Shown here: positions 24,015 to 32,487 of the stretch, in pieces
Numbering within the stretch: position 1 is the stretch's first letter
Layout: each line of letters begins with the position of its first letter
From: a virus
Direction: 5' to 3' (one strand)
Virus record (IMG/VR): IMGVR_UViG_3300021057_000024
Location: 1-38,503 of that record
Length of the DNA stretch: 38,503 nt
Program-made: the position numbers and the translations under genes
The notes under the pieces: model-generated
Told to the model about the DNA's origin: nothing
What the model saw: only the letters and a program-made list of their open reading frames with translations
Database searches by the model: none

Positions 24015-24383
24015 TTACCAAGCGACTACATTGACGTTTCCGTTCCCTGAACCGATACGTCGAACTTTTTGGATCGGTGGACCCTGGTAACAAAAACCGG
24101 TGCCACCAACAATTTTGGCGTTACTAGTGGTTGCCGTTCCATTAGCCCAATTAACGTGCAAATCCTGACCGGATTCGACGAAGAAACAAACGGTCGTGCA
24201 AGGAACGCCCAAGTCAATCTCTGCATCGGTGTTGGCAAAGGCCAGGCGCGAGCTGACAATGCCAGCCTGCACCTGACCAGGAAAGTTCACATACGGCCCG
24301 TCCTTCCTGTCCGCCGCATTCGCGAGCCCCGCGCTGAGCGTGAGGATTACAGCCAGAAAGATGGATTGAAGGAACTTCCGCAT
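24015..24383 (-). CDS. exported small protein with signal peptide, paralogue of the next gene's N-terminus
   Basis: A 122-residue protein with a clear signal peptide: a basic start (MRKF), hydrophobic core LQSIFLAVILTLSAGLANAA and likely cleavage at ANA/AD. The mature ~98 residues contain four Cys and share a pattern with residues 1-82 of the 371-aa protein. A signal peptide is unusual for a protein encoded between capsid genes. It could be a periplasmic or outer-surface protein made from the structural operon, or a captured host-type domain. The stop is 10 bases before the next ATG. Confidence 0.65.
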   Translation of the reverse strand: MRKFLQSIFLAVILTLSAGLANAADRKDGPYVNFPGQVQAGIVSSRLAFANTDAEIDLGVPCTTVCFFVESGQDLHVNWANGTATTSNAKIVGGTGFCYQGPPIQKVRRIGSGNGNVNVVAW

Positions 24384-24416
24384 TTTGCCTACTCCCGATA
24401 TTAGGTGTGCTTCCGC

Positions 24417-24950
24417 TTACGCAGTCATCTTGCGGTACTTGACGCGAGCAACGATTGTGCCGGCGCCTGTACCGATGGTGTCAGCGGTCAAGCCGATGCG
24501 ATACTTCGTCTTCTTCTGGGTTTCGCCAGAAGCCGGCAAAGCTTTGTTGACGTGACCGGCGATTTCATAGACCTTCTTGTTTGCGTCGGTCAATGCCAGG
24601 GCGGTCATCGCTTGTCGGATCGGATCGCCCAACGGTCCGACCGGCAGACCGGCGACGTTGGACATGTCCAAATTGGCAGCAAAGCAGTCAACCTTACCGG
24701 AGACAACTACGCCGTCAGTATCGTAGAGACCTACGTCGTAGGCAGTACCTGCAGTGATGGCAGGGGATTCCAGCGTAATTTCATCGATAACTGCCTCGGC
24801 GGGCACTTCGGCAATGAAAAACTTGGAAGTGTCGTCGTCATTGGCAGCAATTGCGATAACGGAGACGACTTCATAAATCGGAGCTCCAGTGACTTCAGAG
24901 GCTGCTTTGGGATGTACGAGCCGATCATCAATGGTATTGATAACAGCCAT
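24417..24950 (-). CDS. capsid decoration or minor head protein, 177 aa
   Basis: A soluble, Ala/Thr/Val-rich beta protein. It starts AVINTIDDRLVHPKAASEVTG and has a central part with GTAYDVGLYDTDG and a C-terminus with TGAGTIVARVKYRKMTA. It directly follows the capsid gene, separated by 57 bases and preceded by a very good ribosome site (TAAGGAGG). This place and composition are typical of head decoration or minor capsid proteins in many podoviruses. No enzyme motif is seen; the role is inferred from place. Confidence 0.65.
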   Translation of the reverse strand: MAVINTIDDRLVHPKAASEVTGAPIYEVVSVIAIAANDDDTSKFFIAEVPAEAVIDEITLESPAITAGTAYDVGLYDTDGVVVSGKVDCFAANLDMSNVAGLPVGPLGDPIRQAMTALALTDANKKVYEIAGHVNKALPASGETQKKTKYRIGLTADTIGTGAGTIVARVKYRKMTA

Positions 24951-25007
24951 AATTTACCTCCTTAAGGTAAAACAGTTGGGTTACAACTTGGGTTACAACG
25001 CCGCTGA

Positions 25008-25910
25008 TTAAGCAGCTACGCGGACTTTCTGAATGCGAGCGCCTTCGGTACGGAGAGCAGCAATGCACATCTCGGCAACGATCTGAGTTGGCGTGTTGTG
25101 CATATCGATACGCTTTTCAATGCGCACGTTGATGATGCCCTTCGCCAACACGATGCCACCCTCGGCAAGAGCCAAGAGGTTGCGCTCGCCACCGGCAACG
25201 GCAAGCAACGGGTCTTGAACGGCAGAGGCATACGGAATGAATTTGGTTCCATACGCTTGACCGATGGTGCCCCGCACAAGCGGCTTCTCGGTGTTGTAGT
25301 CGAAGCTAACGAGTTGAGTCTCAGTCAACAGGTTGTTCATGCGCTTACCGTCGAGGGTGAGCGCGGTGTTGACTTCGATGTCAGTCGCTACAGCGGCATC
25401 AACGAAGTTTTGCTTGATGGTGCGCAGCGTGCTCAGACCGAAGCCACCGGTCGCGTCGATAGTGATACCACCATCGTTGGCGAAAGTGACGTTAGAGGTC
25501 GCAGCAGCGGACTTACCAACACGCACGTCAGCAAACGCAGACGAGTAGATAACTTTGTCCTTACGACGCATGAGAGCGTTCACGCAACCTTCGACCAGCT
25601 CAGAGCTGGGGTTGCGCTTCATCTTCTCGATGTCCTTGCCGTCAACACCGACAGCGACAGCGAAGAAGGTAGGAGCCATCCACCGGCGATCCCATGCGGC
25701 ATCCTGGAGTTGGATGGGTTGGAAACGTTCAGTGATTTCCTGATCGGCGAGCAAACCGAAGCGATCATATGCAAAGTCTTCGCCTTGAAAATCAACGAGC
25801 TTCACAAACGGGCTCAACTTGCTCATTGTTTCTTGAGCAAGAACGTGAACTTCTTTCCCGAACTCAACAGTGAATTGAGTATCGAGGGTTTCATAAATGG
25901 TTCCGGCCAT
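25008..25910 (-). CDS. major capsid protein, 300 aa
   Basis: The main shell protein. Its order (scaffold, then this gene, then a small decoration protein), length and composition fit podovirus capsid proteins. It begins TIYETLDTQFTVEFGKEVHV, has the conserved-looking AWDRRWMAPTFFAVAVGVDG and KDIEKMKRNPSSELVEGCVN, and a C-terminal beta part (NVRIEKRIDMHNTPTQIVAE). The fold is probably HK97-like, as in most tailed phages. It is preceded by a 197-base gap holding a terminator, a CTCG/CGAG hairpin and a GAGG ribosome site, so it is likely expressed at a high level of its own. Confidence 0.82.
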   Translation of the reverse strand: MAGTIYETLDTQFTVEFGKEVHVLAQETMSKLSPFVKLVDFQGEDFAYDRFGLLADQEITERFQPIQLQDAAWDRRWMAPTFFAVAVGVDGKDIEKMKRNPSSELVEGCVNALMRRKDKVIYSSAFADVRVGKSAAATSNVTFANDGGITIDATGGFGLSTLRTIKQNFVDAAVATDIEVNTALTLDGKRMNNLLTETQLVSFDYNTEKPLVRGTIGQAYGTKFIPYASAVQDPLLAVAGGERNLLALAEGGIVLAKGIINVRIEKRIDMHNTPTQIVAEMCIAALRTEGARIQKVRVAA

Positions 25911-26035
25911 GGCAAATTACCTCGAAAAACGAGTAGGTCAACTACGTCTCTCGAAGCACTCCCCGGCTATGGCTCGGATGCCCCTTGCGGAATACCACCG
26001 CCATGAGTTCAGGCCCGAAGGTTGTCTGTTCTGCC

Positions 26036-26080
26036 AAAACAAATAACAGAGGGGCGATCCTTTGTCAACTATCGCCCCTC
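26036..26080 (-). terminator. rho-independent terminator between scaffold and capsid genes
   Basis: A 10-bp stem GAGGGGCGAT/ATCGCCCCTC (26049-26058 with 26071-26080) has a 12-base loop. On the minus strand it is followed by TGTTATTTGTTTT. It lies 28 bases after the scaffold stop and likely reduces read-through into the capsid gene, so capsid mRNA may start separately. Confidence 0.75.
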
Positions 26081-26107
26081 GTATGATGTTCAGTAGTTAG
26101 CTCGAGA

Positions 26108-27094
26108 CTACCAGTATTTTTTGACCTCAGCCCCGATCTCCTTGAGCTTTTGAAGTTCAGCTTTTGCCGCCTGGTGCTCGGCGCTTCCCTCGCCGTGGTT
26201 CTTCTTGGCAGCCACCACCTTTCCGAAACCTTCTTCGTAACGGTGTTCGTATTCGGCTTTCGTCATGGCGCTTCCGCTATTCGGAACGTCCAAGCTCAAG
26301 CTGTCTTCGCTGATGTACTTTGACGCGAATGAATGGAAGTGCTCTGCGAGGACAACCTTCACGCGAGGATCGAGCTGCTCAAGAATCCCAGCTCTCTCGG
26401 TGCCGAGCGAAGTGGCAAGAGACTTCTCCCAGCTACCCAGAACCTGGTTGCTCTTCTCGCCATACTTTTGCTTGAAGTCGGTCTCCAGCTTTGTGAGCGT
26501 GGCGTCCATCTCGCTATGCTGCTTTTCCAACACGTCCAGCGTGTACTTGTCCAGCGCTTCCGCCATCAACTTGAAACCTTCAGGACGGACGCCAGCCCTC
26601 ATGGCCGCTTCTTTCATAGCGGACAACAAGCCTTCATCCGGCGAGAAGTATTCCTTCAGATGCTCCGGCACTTCGCCAGGCGCTGTGTACTCGTACTTGT
26701 CCGGCGTCTCCGGAACTCCGATGGAGTTGTAGAAAGCCTTCCACTCTTCGGCGGTCGCGCCTTCACCAGGGACCTTGAGCCCGTCCGCTTTTCGTCCGAT
26801 CAGGCTCTGTTGGTTGTCGTGCTCTTTTACGAGTTCGTGCAACGGATTGAGATTCGGATCGGTTGAAAGCCGCTTGTTGAGATTCATCGCCCACTCTTTG
26901 GTGCGATACTCTTCAGGCAGTGTATCGATGAACGATTTGGTTGCGCCGGCATCGGCGGGTGTACCCGGCGTGCCACCATCATTGGTGATTGTCCCGGCCG
27001 TCATCTTGGACAGATCGGTAGGCTTGTTGAGGTCGATCTCAATTGCCACGCCTGCAGGTGTCTGTGTCGGCGTGCTTACTGCTGCATCACTCAT
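26108..27094 (-). CDS. capsid scaffolding (assembly) protein, 328 aa
   Basis: A soluble acidic, helical protein that should guide capsid assembly from the inside. The sequence NGG/GTPADAGATK near 40 is followed by a linker, then helical stretches around 80-200 (LHELVKEHDNQQSLIGRKAD, EALDKYTLDVLEKQHSEM) and a Lys-rich end. The C-terminus (AKAELQKLKEIGAEVKKYW) resembles the helix-loop-helix that binds the capsid in scaffolds. The gene lies directly before the capsid gene, as usual. It starts 8 bases inside the end of the 105-aa gene. Confidence 0.75.
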   Translation of the reverse strand: MSDAAVSTPTQTPAGVAIEIDLNKPTDLSKMTAGTITNDGGTPGTPADAGATKSFIDTLPEEYRTKEWAMNLNKRLSTDPNLNPLHELVKEHDNQQSLIGRKADGLKVPGEGATAEEWKAFYNSIGVPETPDKYEYTAPGEVPEHLKEYFSPDEGLLSAMKEAAMRAGVRPEGFKLMAEALDKYTLDVLEKQHSEMDATLTKLETDFKQKYGEKSNQVLGSWEKSLATSLGTERAGILEQLDPRVKVVLAEHFHSFASKYISEDSLSLDVPNSGSAMTKAEYEHRYEEGFGKVVAAKKNHGEGSAEHQAAKAELQKLKEIGAEVKKYW

Positions 27095-27404
27095 CTGTGT
27101 CTTCTCCCTGGCTATTCGCCATCACTTGCATTGCCTCTAACATCTCACGGACTTGCTGGTGGCGCTGGCGAAGCTGCTGGTACTCAATCAAGGGCAGCTT
27201 CTCCACCGGAATGAACTGCTGAAGCGTCAACCAGATATCCCGCCTGGCCGCCTGCTCCATATCCATGCAGGGGTTACCGGCTCCGCATATTCGATGAAGA
27301 TACTGAAGCAGAGAAATGCCAGCGTCGTGCCTGCACACCTCCTGCATCATGTTGTATTTTTCAACGTAAGCGTCGTCTATCTCAGGAAGCTGCTGCTCCG
27401 CCAA
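27087..27404 (-). CDS. hypothetical protein between portal and scaffold, 105 aa
   Basis: An unrecognised helical protein, with several Met/Gln-rich stretches (YQQLRQRHQQVREMLEAMQV) and one C-x-(n)-C pair. The best start is TTG 27404, since AAGGAGTG lies 8 bases upstream; the next in-frame Met is at residue 19. It overlaps the portal end by 23 bases and the scaffold start by 8. Its place and coiled-coil character suggest a head-assembly factor. Confidence 0.6.
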   Translation of the reverse strand: MAEQQLPEIDDAYVEKYNMMQEVCRHDAGISLLQYLHRICGAGNPCMDMEQAARRDIWLTLQQFIPVEKLPLIEYQQLRQRHQQVREMLEAMQVMANSQGEDTDE

Positions 27405-29112
27405 TGTCCTTCACTCCTTTTGCTACGTCTTTGAAAGCGGCACCGCCAGCGACAGCAGACTGCATATCCTGCATTTCCGCTGCTTGCGCTGCCTGCGCCT
27501 GTTTCCGCCGTTCGGTTTCGGCAGGCGAATAAACGATTTTCTGGCTCGCGCCACTGAGCCGCTGCTTCGCACGCAAAGCCTCTTCGAAATTGATGGTGCT
27601 CTGAACCGCGGACGGATCGAGACCAGAGACCTTGATTGCGTAGTCCGTGAAAGCTTCCACGCCTTGCGATTCTTCCAGCTTCATCAGCCTTGCGGCCGGT
27701 GAAATGAAGTTGATGCGGTAGCCCTTCAGGCCGCCGCCGCGATAACGGATGAAATCTTCCGAAATGTACTTTGGCTGAATGCCGTTGGCTTGGTACAAGA
27801 AATCTTGCTTGCTGTTTCGAATCACGCCGAAGTTGCCAGCTTCGAGCAAGATGTTGAAAGCACGATCCAGGAACGGTGAAACCATCTCGACGAGGATGCG
27901 AGACAGGATCGGTCCGGTCATGAACATTCTCATCTCGTTACGGATGTGCGCTTCGCCAAGCGTTTGGCGGCTGCGGTTGTTGAGATCGCTCAACTTGTCA
28001 TGCATGAAATAAGTCATGATGTTATCGCGCAAGTCCGTGATGCGCTGGATAGCCCATCCGGGATTTTGCACCACATGAATTGGGGTGATTGGCGCGATAT
28101 CGCCATTAGTGCGATTGGTCCTGTGCACCGGAATGTTGACGCCCGGGTACCACGGAATCTTGCCGGCGCCGAGCACGTCTTCGGTCGAGATCATCTTCGG
28201 CGGATCGAGAGCCATCTCGCCCATCTTCTCGAACATTTCGACGAGCTTGTTGAGGGCGCGAATATCCGGCAAGGCGTCCATCGCAGGGCTGCGACCCGGG
28301 AGCTCACCGACGTTGCGCCAGAAGCGGACGACGTTAACCGGCATCTCGTTGAAGCCGCTCTCCTGCAAGAGATGTTGCTGATCCATCTCGATGTGGAGGG
28401 AAGCATAGGGCATGTCCAGCGTCCCCAGGAGCAGCGGGTTGCGCTCACGGCGAGGCTCGATGACGTGAAGGACTTTCACCTCATCTTCCAGCTTGGCGGT
28501 ATCGTACAGCTTCCTGGACCGCTCGCTCACAGCCTGATAGCCATAACGCTGAACAAGCTTGGCAATGGTAAATTTTTTCTCGATGTAGACGCTATCAACG
28601 TTGCCTTCTTCGTTCTCGCTGAAGCCCAGTGTTTTGGCGTCCATTGCCTTGAACTTGATTGGGCAGCGGATGTCATTCGTCTGGATCGTCAAGGTTGCGG
28701 CCGTTCCGTATGCCGCCAGGTCCATGATGGCTTCGAGCATTCCCATCATTACGCCAGCTTCGGGCAGGCTGAGGTTGATTGGCATTACCTCATTGACGGT
28801 GGTCATCATTTCGAACGCATCGCTGTAAGCCGCTTCATCTGCGGCGATCTGCGGAACGAACTCAAAACTTTCAAACGGGCTTGGCCAGATTTGACCAAGG
28901 ATGCTACACGCGAACATGTGTACAGCGTGTAGGGCGGTGGAGTCGTAAACGTTATTGAGTAAGAACGGACCGTCGGTCTGCTCGCTTGTGAAGTATTGCT
29001 TGCGCAACAACACAAACTGAGAGATCGCCTGGTACAGCGGGTACCAGGGCTGACGCAGGCGCTTGAGCGAGTCGTGTCTCTGCAAGAGACCTTTGATGTT
29101 CAGTGCCGCCAT
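27382..29112 (-). CDS. portal protein (head-to-tail connector), 576 aa
   Basis: The dodecameric ring through which DNA enters and leaves the capsid. The sequence fits the podovirus head-to-tail connector family: DSLKRLRQPWYPLYQAISQF near 14-33, DSTALHAVHMFACSILGQIW near 57-76, LAAYGTAATLTIQ near 132-144, then PVNVVRFWRNVGELPGRSPA, and LGEAHIRNEMRMFMTGPILS. The C-terminal ~60 residues are Ala/Gln-rich. The length is a little above T7 gp8 (536 aa). It begins 4 bases after the stop of the 92-aa gene. Confidence 0.9.
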   Translation of the reverse strand: MAALNIKGLLQRHDSLKRLRQPWYPLYQAISQFVLLRKQYFTSEQTDGPFLLNNVYDSTALHAVHMFACSILGQIWPSPFESFEFVPQIAADEAAYSDAFEMMTTVNEVMPINLSLPEAGVMMGMLEAIMDLAAYGTAATLTIQTNDIRCPIKFKAMDAKTLGFSENEEGNVDSVYIEKKFTIAKLVQRYGYQAVSERSRKLYDTAKLEDEVKVLHVIEPRRERNPLLLGTLDMPYASLHIEMDQQHLLQESGFNEMPVNVVRFWRNVGELPGRSPAMDALPDIRALNKLVEMFEKMGEMALDPPKMISTEDVLGAGKIPWYPGVNIPVHRTNRTNGDIAPITPIHVVQNPGWAIQRITDLRDNIMTYFMHDKLSDLNNRSRQTLGEAHIRNEMRMFMTGPILSRILVEMVSPFLDRAFNILLEAGNFGVIRNSKQDFLYQANGIQPKYISEDFIRYRGGGLKGYRINFISPAARLMKLEESQGVEAFTDYAIKVSGLDPSAVQSTINFEEALRAKQRLSGASQKIVYSPAETERRKQAQAAQAAEMQDMQSAVAGGAAFKDVAKGVKDIGGAAAS

Positions 29113-29115
29113 CTG

Positions 29116-29394
29116 TTACCCCGACAGTCTAGTTGAGCTCAGGAGCGGATTGCCGAGCAATCCATTCTGCGTGGTGAGAAGCGTGCCCAACTTGACGGGC
29201 TTGGCAATAGACCGCCGAATGCCAGCATCCATACCCGCTTGCTGCGCTTTCACATTGGCTTCTGCCTGTGCGCGCTGTGCCTGCAAACCAGCGGTAAAGC
29301 TGGCCGACTCGGCAGCAAGCTGAGATTGCCTCTGCATGTTCTGCATGAGCATCATCTGAGTAAACATGTCAGCACTCGGCGGACGTCTTGCCAT
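29116..29394 (-). CDS. hypothetical protein upstream of portal, 92 aa
   Basis: A small helical protein rich in Met, Gln and Ala (MFTQMMLMQNMQRQSQLAAE, then Ala/Gln-rich repeats to ~55). It ends with a flexible tail. Not recognised. Such Met/Gln-rich peptides often sit between terminase and portal in podoviruses and may be virion parts, but no domain supports that here. Confidence 0.6.
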   Translation of the reverse strand: MARRPPSADMFTQMMLMQNMQRQSQLAAESASFTAGLQAQRAQAEANVKAQQAGMDAGIRRSIAKPVKLGTLLTTQNGLLGNPLLSSTRLSG

Positions 29395-29406
29395 CGCTAT
29401 TTCTCC

Positions 29407-30075
29407 TTACTTCGCGGCTGCGGCTGGTTTCTTCCCGCCGCCTTTTTTGGCGAGCAGAGCTTCAACCGAGTTGTCCGACTTCGCGGCTGCGGCTGGAGCT
29501 TTTTGCTCGGTCGGCTCGTCAACCTTTTCGATTGGCGATTCTTCGACCTCGGCAGCAGGCGCTGCCTTCGGCGCTGGCTCCTGATCGGCGCGGACCAAGA
29601 TGTCGTCAATGTCCGCCAATTCAGCGGCAGTGGCGAGCATTTGACCCTTGCTGTTCTGCAACTTCTCTTGCAGAAATTGCTGGCCTTTCTTGTCTTCCAT
29701 GTACAAGCAAACTTGGTTGCGAAGCTCAGAGGGCTCGTAAAGCAGCGGGTTGATGGGGATGTTCTCTTCTTTCATGTAAGTGAGAAGCCCCTCATGGCTG
29801 AGAGCCTTGGGATTCCTGATGACCGTGCCATCAAGATTGGTGGCTTGCACAGTTTCGAAGCGATAAAGTTCGATGTAATCGGGATAAGCTTTCTTCATGA
29901 AACCGGCGTAGTATGTTTGAAACAAGCCATTCAAGCCAGGCGCGTTGAGGCTTTCGCGCTTCATCTTCACCTTGATGTGAAAAGGTTTTTCGACCTGTGA
30001 CTTGTCGAAGCCTTCGGGATGCGGGGCTTTGTATGTCCCTCTAAATTCTGCGAGGATAAATCCGTTTACCGTCAT
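29407..30075 (-). CDS. hypothetical protein with Ala/Lys-rich repeated tail, 222 aa
   Basis: Residues 1-~150 look globular (ILAEFRGTYKAPHPEGFDKS; LNAPGLNGLFQTYYAGFMKK). The last ~60 residues are a low-complexity Ala/Pro/Glu/Lys tail with a repeated AAAAKSD/AAAAK theme. It corresponds to a 17-bp direct DNA repeat near 29411 and 29484. The domain is not recognised. It is the first gene after the terminase and has its own candidate promoter (30114-30141). The tail may bind DNA or another virion protein; this is a guess. Confidence 0.65.
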   Translation of the reverse strand: MTVNGFILAEFRGTYKAPHPEGFDKSQVEKPFHIKVKMKRESLNAPGLNGLFQTYYAGFMKKAYPDYIELYRFETVQATNLDGTVIRNPKALSHEGLLTYMKEENIPINPLLYEPSELRNQVCLYMEDKKGQQFLQEKLQNSKGQMLATAAELADIDDILVRADQEPAPKAAPAAEVEESPIEKVDEPTEQKAPAAAAKSDNSVEALLAKKGGGKKPAAAAK

Positions 30076-30113
30076 GCCAACTCTCCTAGTGTGAGTAGTA
30101 CGAATCTGGCAAT

Positions 30114-30141
30114 ACTATAGCCCATAACAGATCGTACGCAA
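30114..30141 (-). promoter_or_regulatory. sigma70-like promoter for the portal/head genes
   Basis: Minus strand: TTGCGT (30136-30141), a 16-base spacer and TATAGT (30114-30119), ~38 bases before the ATG at 30075, which has CTAGGAG upstream. It lies in the 76-base gap after the terminase gene. Confidence 0.5.
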
Positions 30142-30151
30142 CTGGCAACTG

Positions 30152-31816
30152 CTACTGACCGAAGCCGTAGTACCGAGGGTCAAACTGCTTCTGCTGCGGA
30201 TTCCCTTGGGTATCCCACGTCCGAAAAGTATTTTCTGTTGACAACATGCTTTGTTGTTGCTCGAAGGTTCCACCAGAGTTCGGCGTCCAAATGACGTTAC
30301 GGGGCCGCAGGTTTTCTTCAGTGAAGGTGAGGATCGTCGCGTCGAAGATATCCGGTGACTTACCGAGCAAGTCCTTGATGTCTTCTTTGGTGGCGAGCTT
30401 GAACTTTTGGGATTGCCCGCAGTATTCGAGGTCTGGCACCAGGCGAATGTCACGAACGAATTCTTCATCATCCGGGATGCGAGCGGTGCCGCCCATGCCG
30501 TCCGGTCCCTCTTCCATCCAGTCCTGGAAGCGTCCCGCCATCTCAGCACGCTTGTTGAAATAGAGCTGCTTGTTGTTAGGGGAGCCGCCGAAGTAGACAC
30601 CGATTACCATGTGCCCGTATCCCAGCGAGCGCAGGATGTTGTAAGTGCCGTGCCCGTATCCCATGTCGATGAAGCAGTAATCGATCCGGTCTTCATCAAT
30701 GATTTTCTTGACGATGTTGGCCAGCGTCACGTCGTCCATTCGGTTGTGGACCCAATGCTTCGGAATCACGAAGCCCTGACGCTTAACGATGGCCGTGCGG
30801 TCTCCCTGCCCTGCTGGGTCTACTCCCAGAATCTTGGTGTCAAACGCGTTGATTGGTGTTTTGCTATTGAGCGCATTGATCATCACCACGGAGTCAATGA
30901 GCTTGCCTTCAACCGATGAAAAGGCTTCTTCAAAGGTGCCGGGATACTCTCGCTGGAAAGCTGTCAGGTTGCCGCGCAACTCGTCGTGCAGCTTCATGTG
31001 TCGCCAATACATTTGGTCAAGACCGACGCGCAGTGAGCGGCCGCTCTTAGCCAAGTCCGCATTGATGGAATTCATGATGCGGACTTCTTCAGAATCCGGC
31101 ACCCAATTTTTAGGCGGGTCCCAGCGATAATCCGGCTCTTCGTACCATGCGAAGAACGCAGTGAACCATGATGAGCTGGGGTTCCTATACCCGGACTTCG
31201 CTATCTCATGGAAGTAGTTACCCTCACCGCCGCTGGTGCTCTCAGGGATAAGCATGCTGCCTTCTTCGGCTGATGCATGCGCCTGCATGGCGCCTTCTTG
31301 GATGTCGCGGACGTGGCGATCTCTATATCGTCCGATCTCTGAAGGCTGAAGAATCATGCAGGGGAAACCACGGCCGCTATCGGTGCCTGCGGTGCCGGTG
31401 GTGATTTCAGAAAGGTTTTTCCAAGCCAGCTTGTAATCGTTTTTCTGAGTCGCTTCCTGCTGCAACTCAGGTTCCATCTGCTCATGGTAACGTTTCAGGT
31501 TTTCGAAAACTTCAGTGGTAATCTTCGCGCGGTGAGTCAGGATGAGGGTTTTAAACCCTGGTATGTCTTGCGATAGCTTGAACTCCATCGCATTGAAGTA
31601 CGTGGTCGAGCGAATCTGGCGCGGCTTCACAACTGGCATGCGGACGCGCCCGCGTTTCTCCAGCAGCGCCTGGACGAGGTAATGCAACCGCAACTGAATC
31701 GGCGTCATGTCCAGCGTCGTGATGCCGGCGCCTTTAGGTGTAATCCGGTAGTGTGCTTTCGCTACGTGGGGTAACGTCTGTAACGACTTCTGGATCAACT
31801 GTAATGTATCGCCCAA
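30152..31816 (-). CDS. terminase large subunit, 554 aa
   Basis: The DNA-packaging motor: an ATPase that drives DNA into the capsid, joined to a nuclease that cuts it. The N-terminal ATPase has a KPRQIRSTTYFN motif near 70-81. It lies where related terminases have KARQxGxST, but here the usual Gly is Arg. A Walker B-like segment is not clear. The nuclease domain has the RuvC-like acidic set: GVDPAGQGDRTAIV near 335-348, DYCFIDMGYGHGTYNIL near 377-393, and DIFDATIL near 490-497. The start is TTG 31816 with GAGGAG upstream. The later ATG 31708 would remove the conserved HYRITPKGAGITTLDMTPIQ leader, so I keep the TTG. It overlaps the small subunit gene by 83 bases. Confidence 0.9.
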   Translation of the reverse strand: MGDTLQLIQKSLQTLPHVAKAHYRITPKGAGITTLDMTPIQLRLHYLVQALLEKRGRVRMPVVKPRQIRSTTYFNAMEFKLSQDIPGFKTLILTHRAKITTEVFENLKRYHEQMEPELQQEATQKNDYKLAWKNLSEITTGTAGTDSGRGFPCMILQPSEIGRYRDRHVRDIQEGAMQAHASAEEGSMLIPESTSGGEGNYFHEIAKSGYRNPSSSWFTAFFAWYEEPDYRWDPPKNWVPDSEEVRIMNSINADLAKSGRSLRVGLDQMYWRHMKLHDELRGNLTAFQREYPGTFEEAFSSVEGKLIDSVVMINALNSKTPINAFDTKILGVDPAGQGDRTAIVKRQGFVIPKHWVHNRMDDVTLANIVKKIIDEDRIDYCFIDMGYGHGTYNILRSLGYGHMVIGVYFGGSPNNKQLYFNKRAEMAGRFQDWMEEGPDGMGGTARIPDDEEFVRDIRLVPDLEYCGQSQKFKLATKEDIKDLLGKSPDIFDATILTFTEENLRPRNVIWTPNSGGTFEQQQSMLSTENTFRTWDTQGNPQQKQFDPRYYGFGQ

Positions 31817-32210
31817 GCTCCTGCTCCTCTATCCGCTTTGCCTCTGCGATCCGCGCGTCCATATCTTCGCGACCAAGCAAGAGCCGCGCCTCCACATCCT
31901 TGAGCTCAATCTTCACCATCTCTTGCTTGATTTGCTGAGCGGGCTTGCCCCATCCGCGATCCAAGATTTGCTTTGCCGCCTCCAGGCGCGTTGAAAATTC
32001 CGCTTCCGGGTTGTTCATGATTGCGAAAATGACATTGAAGGCTTGTTCGGTGTGGTCCTTCGCAAGCTTCTGCAAACTGAACGGCGCCGGGTTGGTCCGA
32101 CCGGGGATGCTTGGCACGTGCTTATGCTCAGGCGGATCGTCGGCCGGTGCCATGTCCAGCAACTCATCAACGATATCGAACGCTGCAAAAATGTCGTCGT
32201 CGTCAGGCAT
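31734..32210 (-). CDS. terminase small subunit candidate, 158 aa
   Basis: Expected to recognise phage DNA and start packaging. The central block resembles other small terminases: FSLQKLAKDHTEQAFNVIFA near 43-62, then a segment with STRLEAAKQILDRGWGKPAQ near 72-91, which is a common form in this family. The N-terminus is very acidic (DDDDIFAAFD). The C-terminus has a helical, charged part and a flexible end. It directly precedes the large subunit gene, the standard order. It starts inside the end of the PC4-like gene (8-base overlap). Confidence 0.75.
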   Translation of the reverse strand: MPDDDDIFAAFDIVDELLDMAPADDPPEHKHVPSIPGRTNPAPFSLQKLAKDHTEQAFNVIFAIMNNPEAEFSTRLEAAKQILDRGWGKPAQQIKQEMVKIELKDVEARLLLGREDMDARIAEAKRIEEQELGRYITVDPEVVTDVTPRSESTLPDYT

Positions 32211-32487
32211 AGATGCTTACTGGGTCCTCTTCCACAGGCGCAGCCGGCTTCTCGTTCGCCGATCCGAGAACAATCTTCAACGCCTGCAGAATGGTGCGCA
32301 CGTTGGCTTCAGGGATGGCTATGCCTTTGAGCCCTGGCTTGTAGATGCCTTCCTTCTTGCAATTGAACCAATACCGGATGTGCAGGAAGTTGTCGTTCTT
32401 GTACTCTTCGAAGTAGACATACAGGCGCCCCAGCTTGGACTCGCTGATAAACACCTTGCCGTCTTCATCGACTGTAAATGGCTCCAT
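32203..32487 (-). CDS. PC4-like (transcriptional coactivator p15) ssDNA-binding protein, 94 aa
   Basis: Residues ~15-72 have the PC4-fold pattern: strand GRLYVYFEEYKND, strand FLHIRYWFNCKK, then YKPGLKGIAIPEANVRTILQ with the LKGI.I signature and final helix. PC4-like proteins bind single-stranded DNA and some act on transcription, replication or repair; the cellular function in phages is mostly unknown. The tail (EKPAAPVEEDP) is flexible. It lies just before the terminase genes, with stops and starts overlapping by one base upstream and 8 downstream. The motif match is by eye and moderate. Confidence 0.6.
   Translation of the reverse strand: MEPFTVDEDGKVFISESKLGRLYVYFEEYKNDNFLHIRYWFNCKKEGIYKPGLKGIAIPEANVRTILQALKIVLGSANEKPAAPVEEDPVSIYA

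Noticed and set aside
27946-28932. 328-codon open frame opposite the portal gene
   Set aside because: The portal motifs on the other strand are clear. This antisense frame shows no domain and has no ribosome site.
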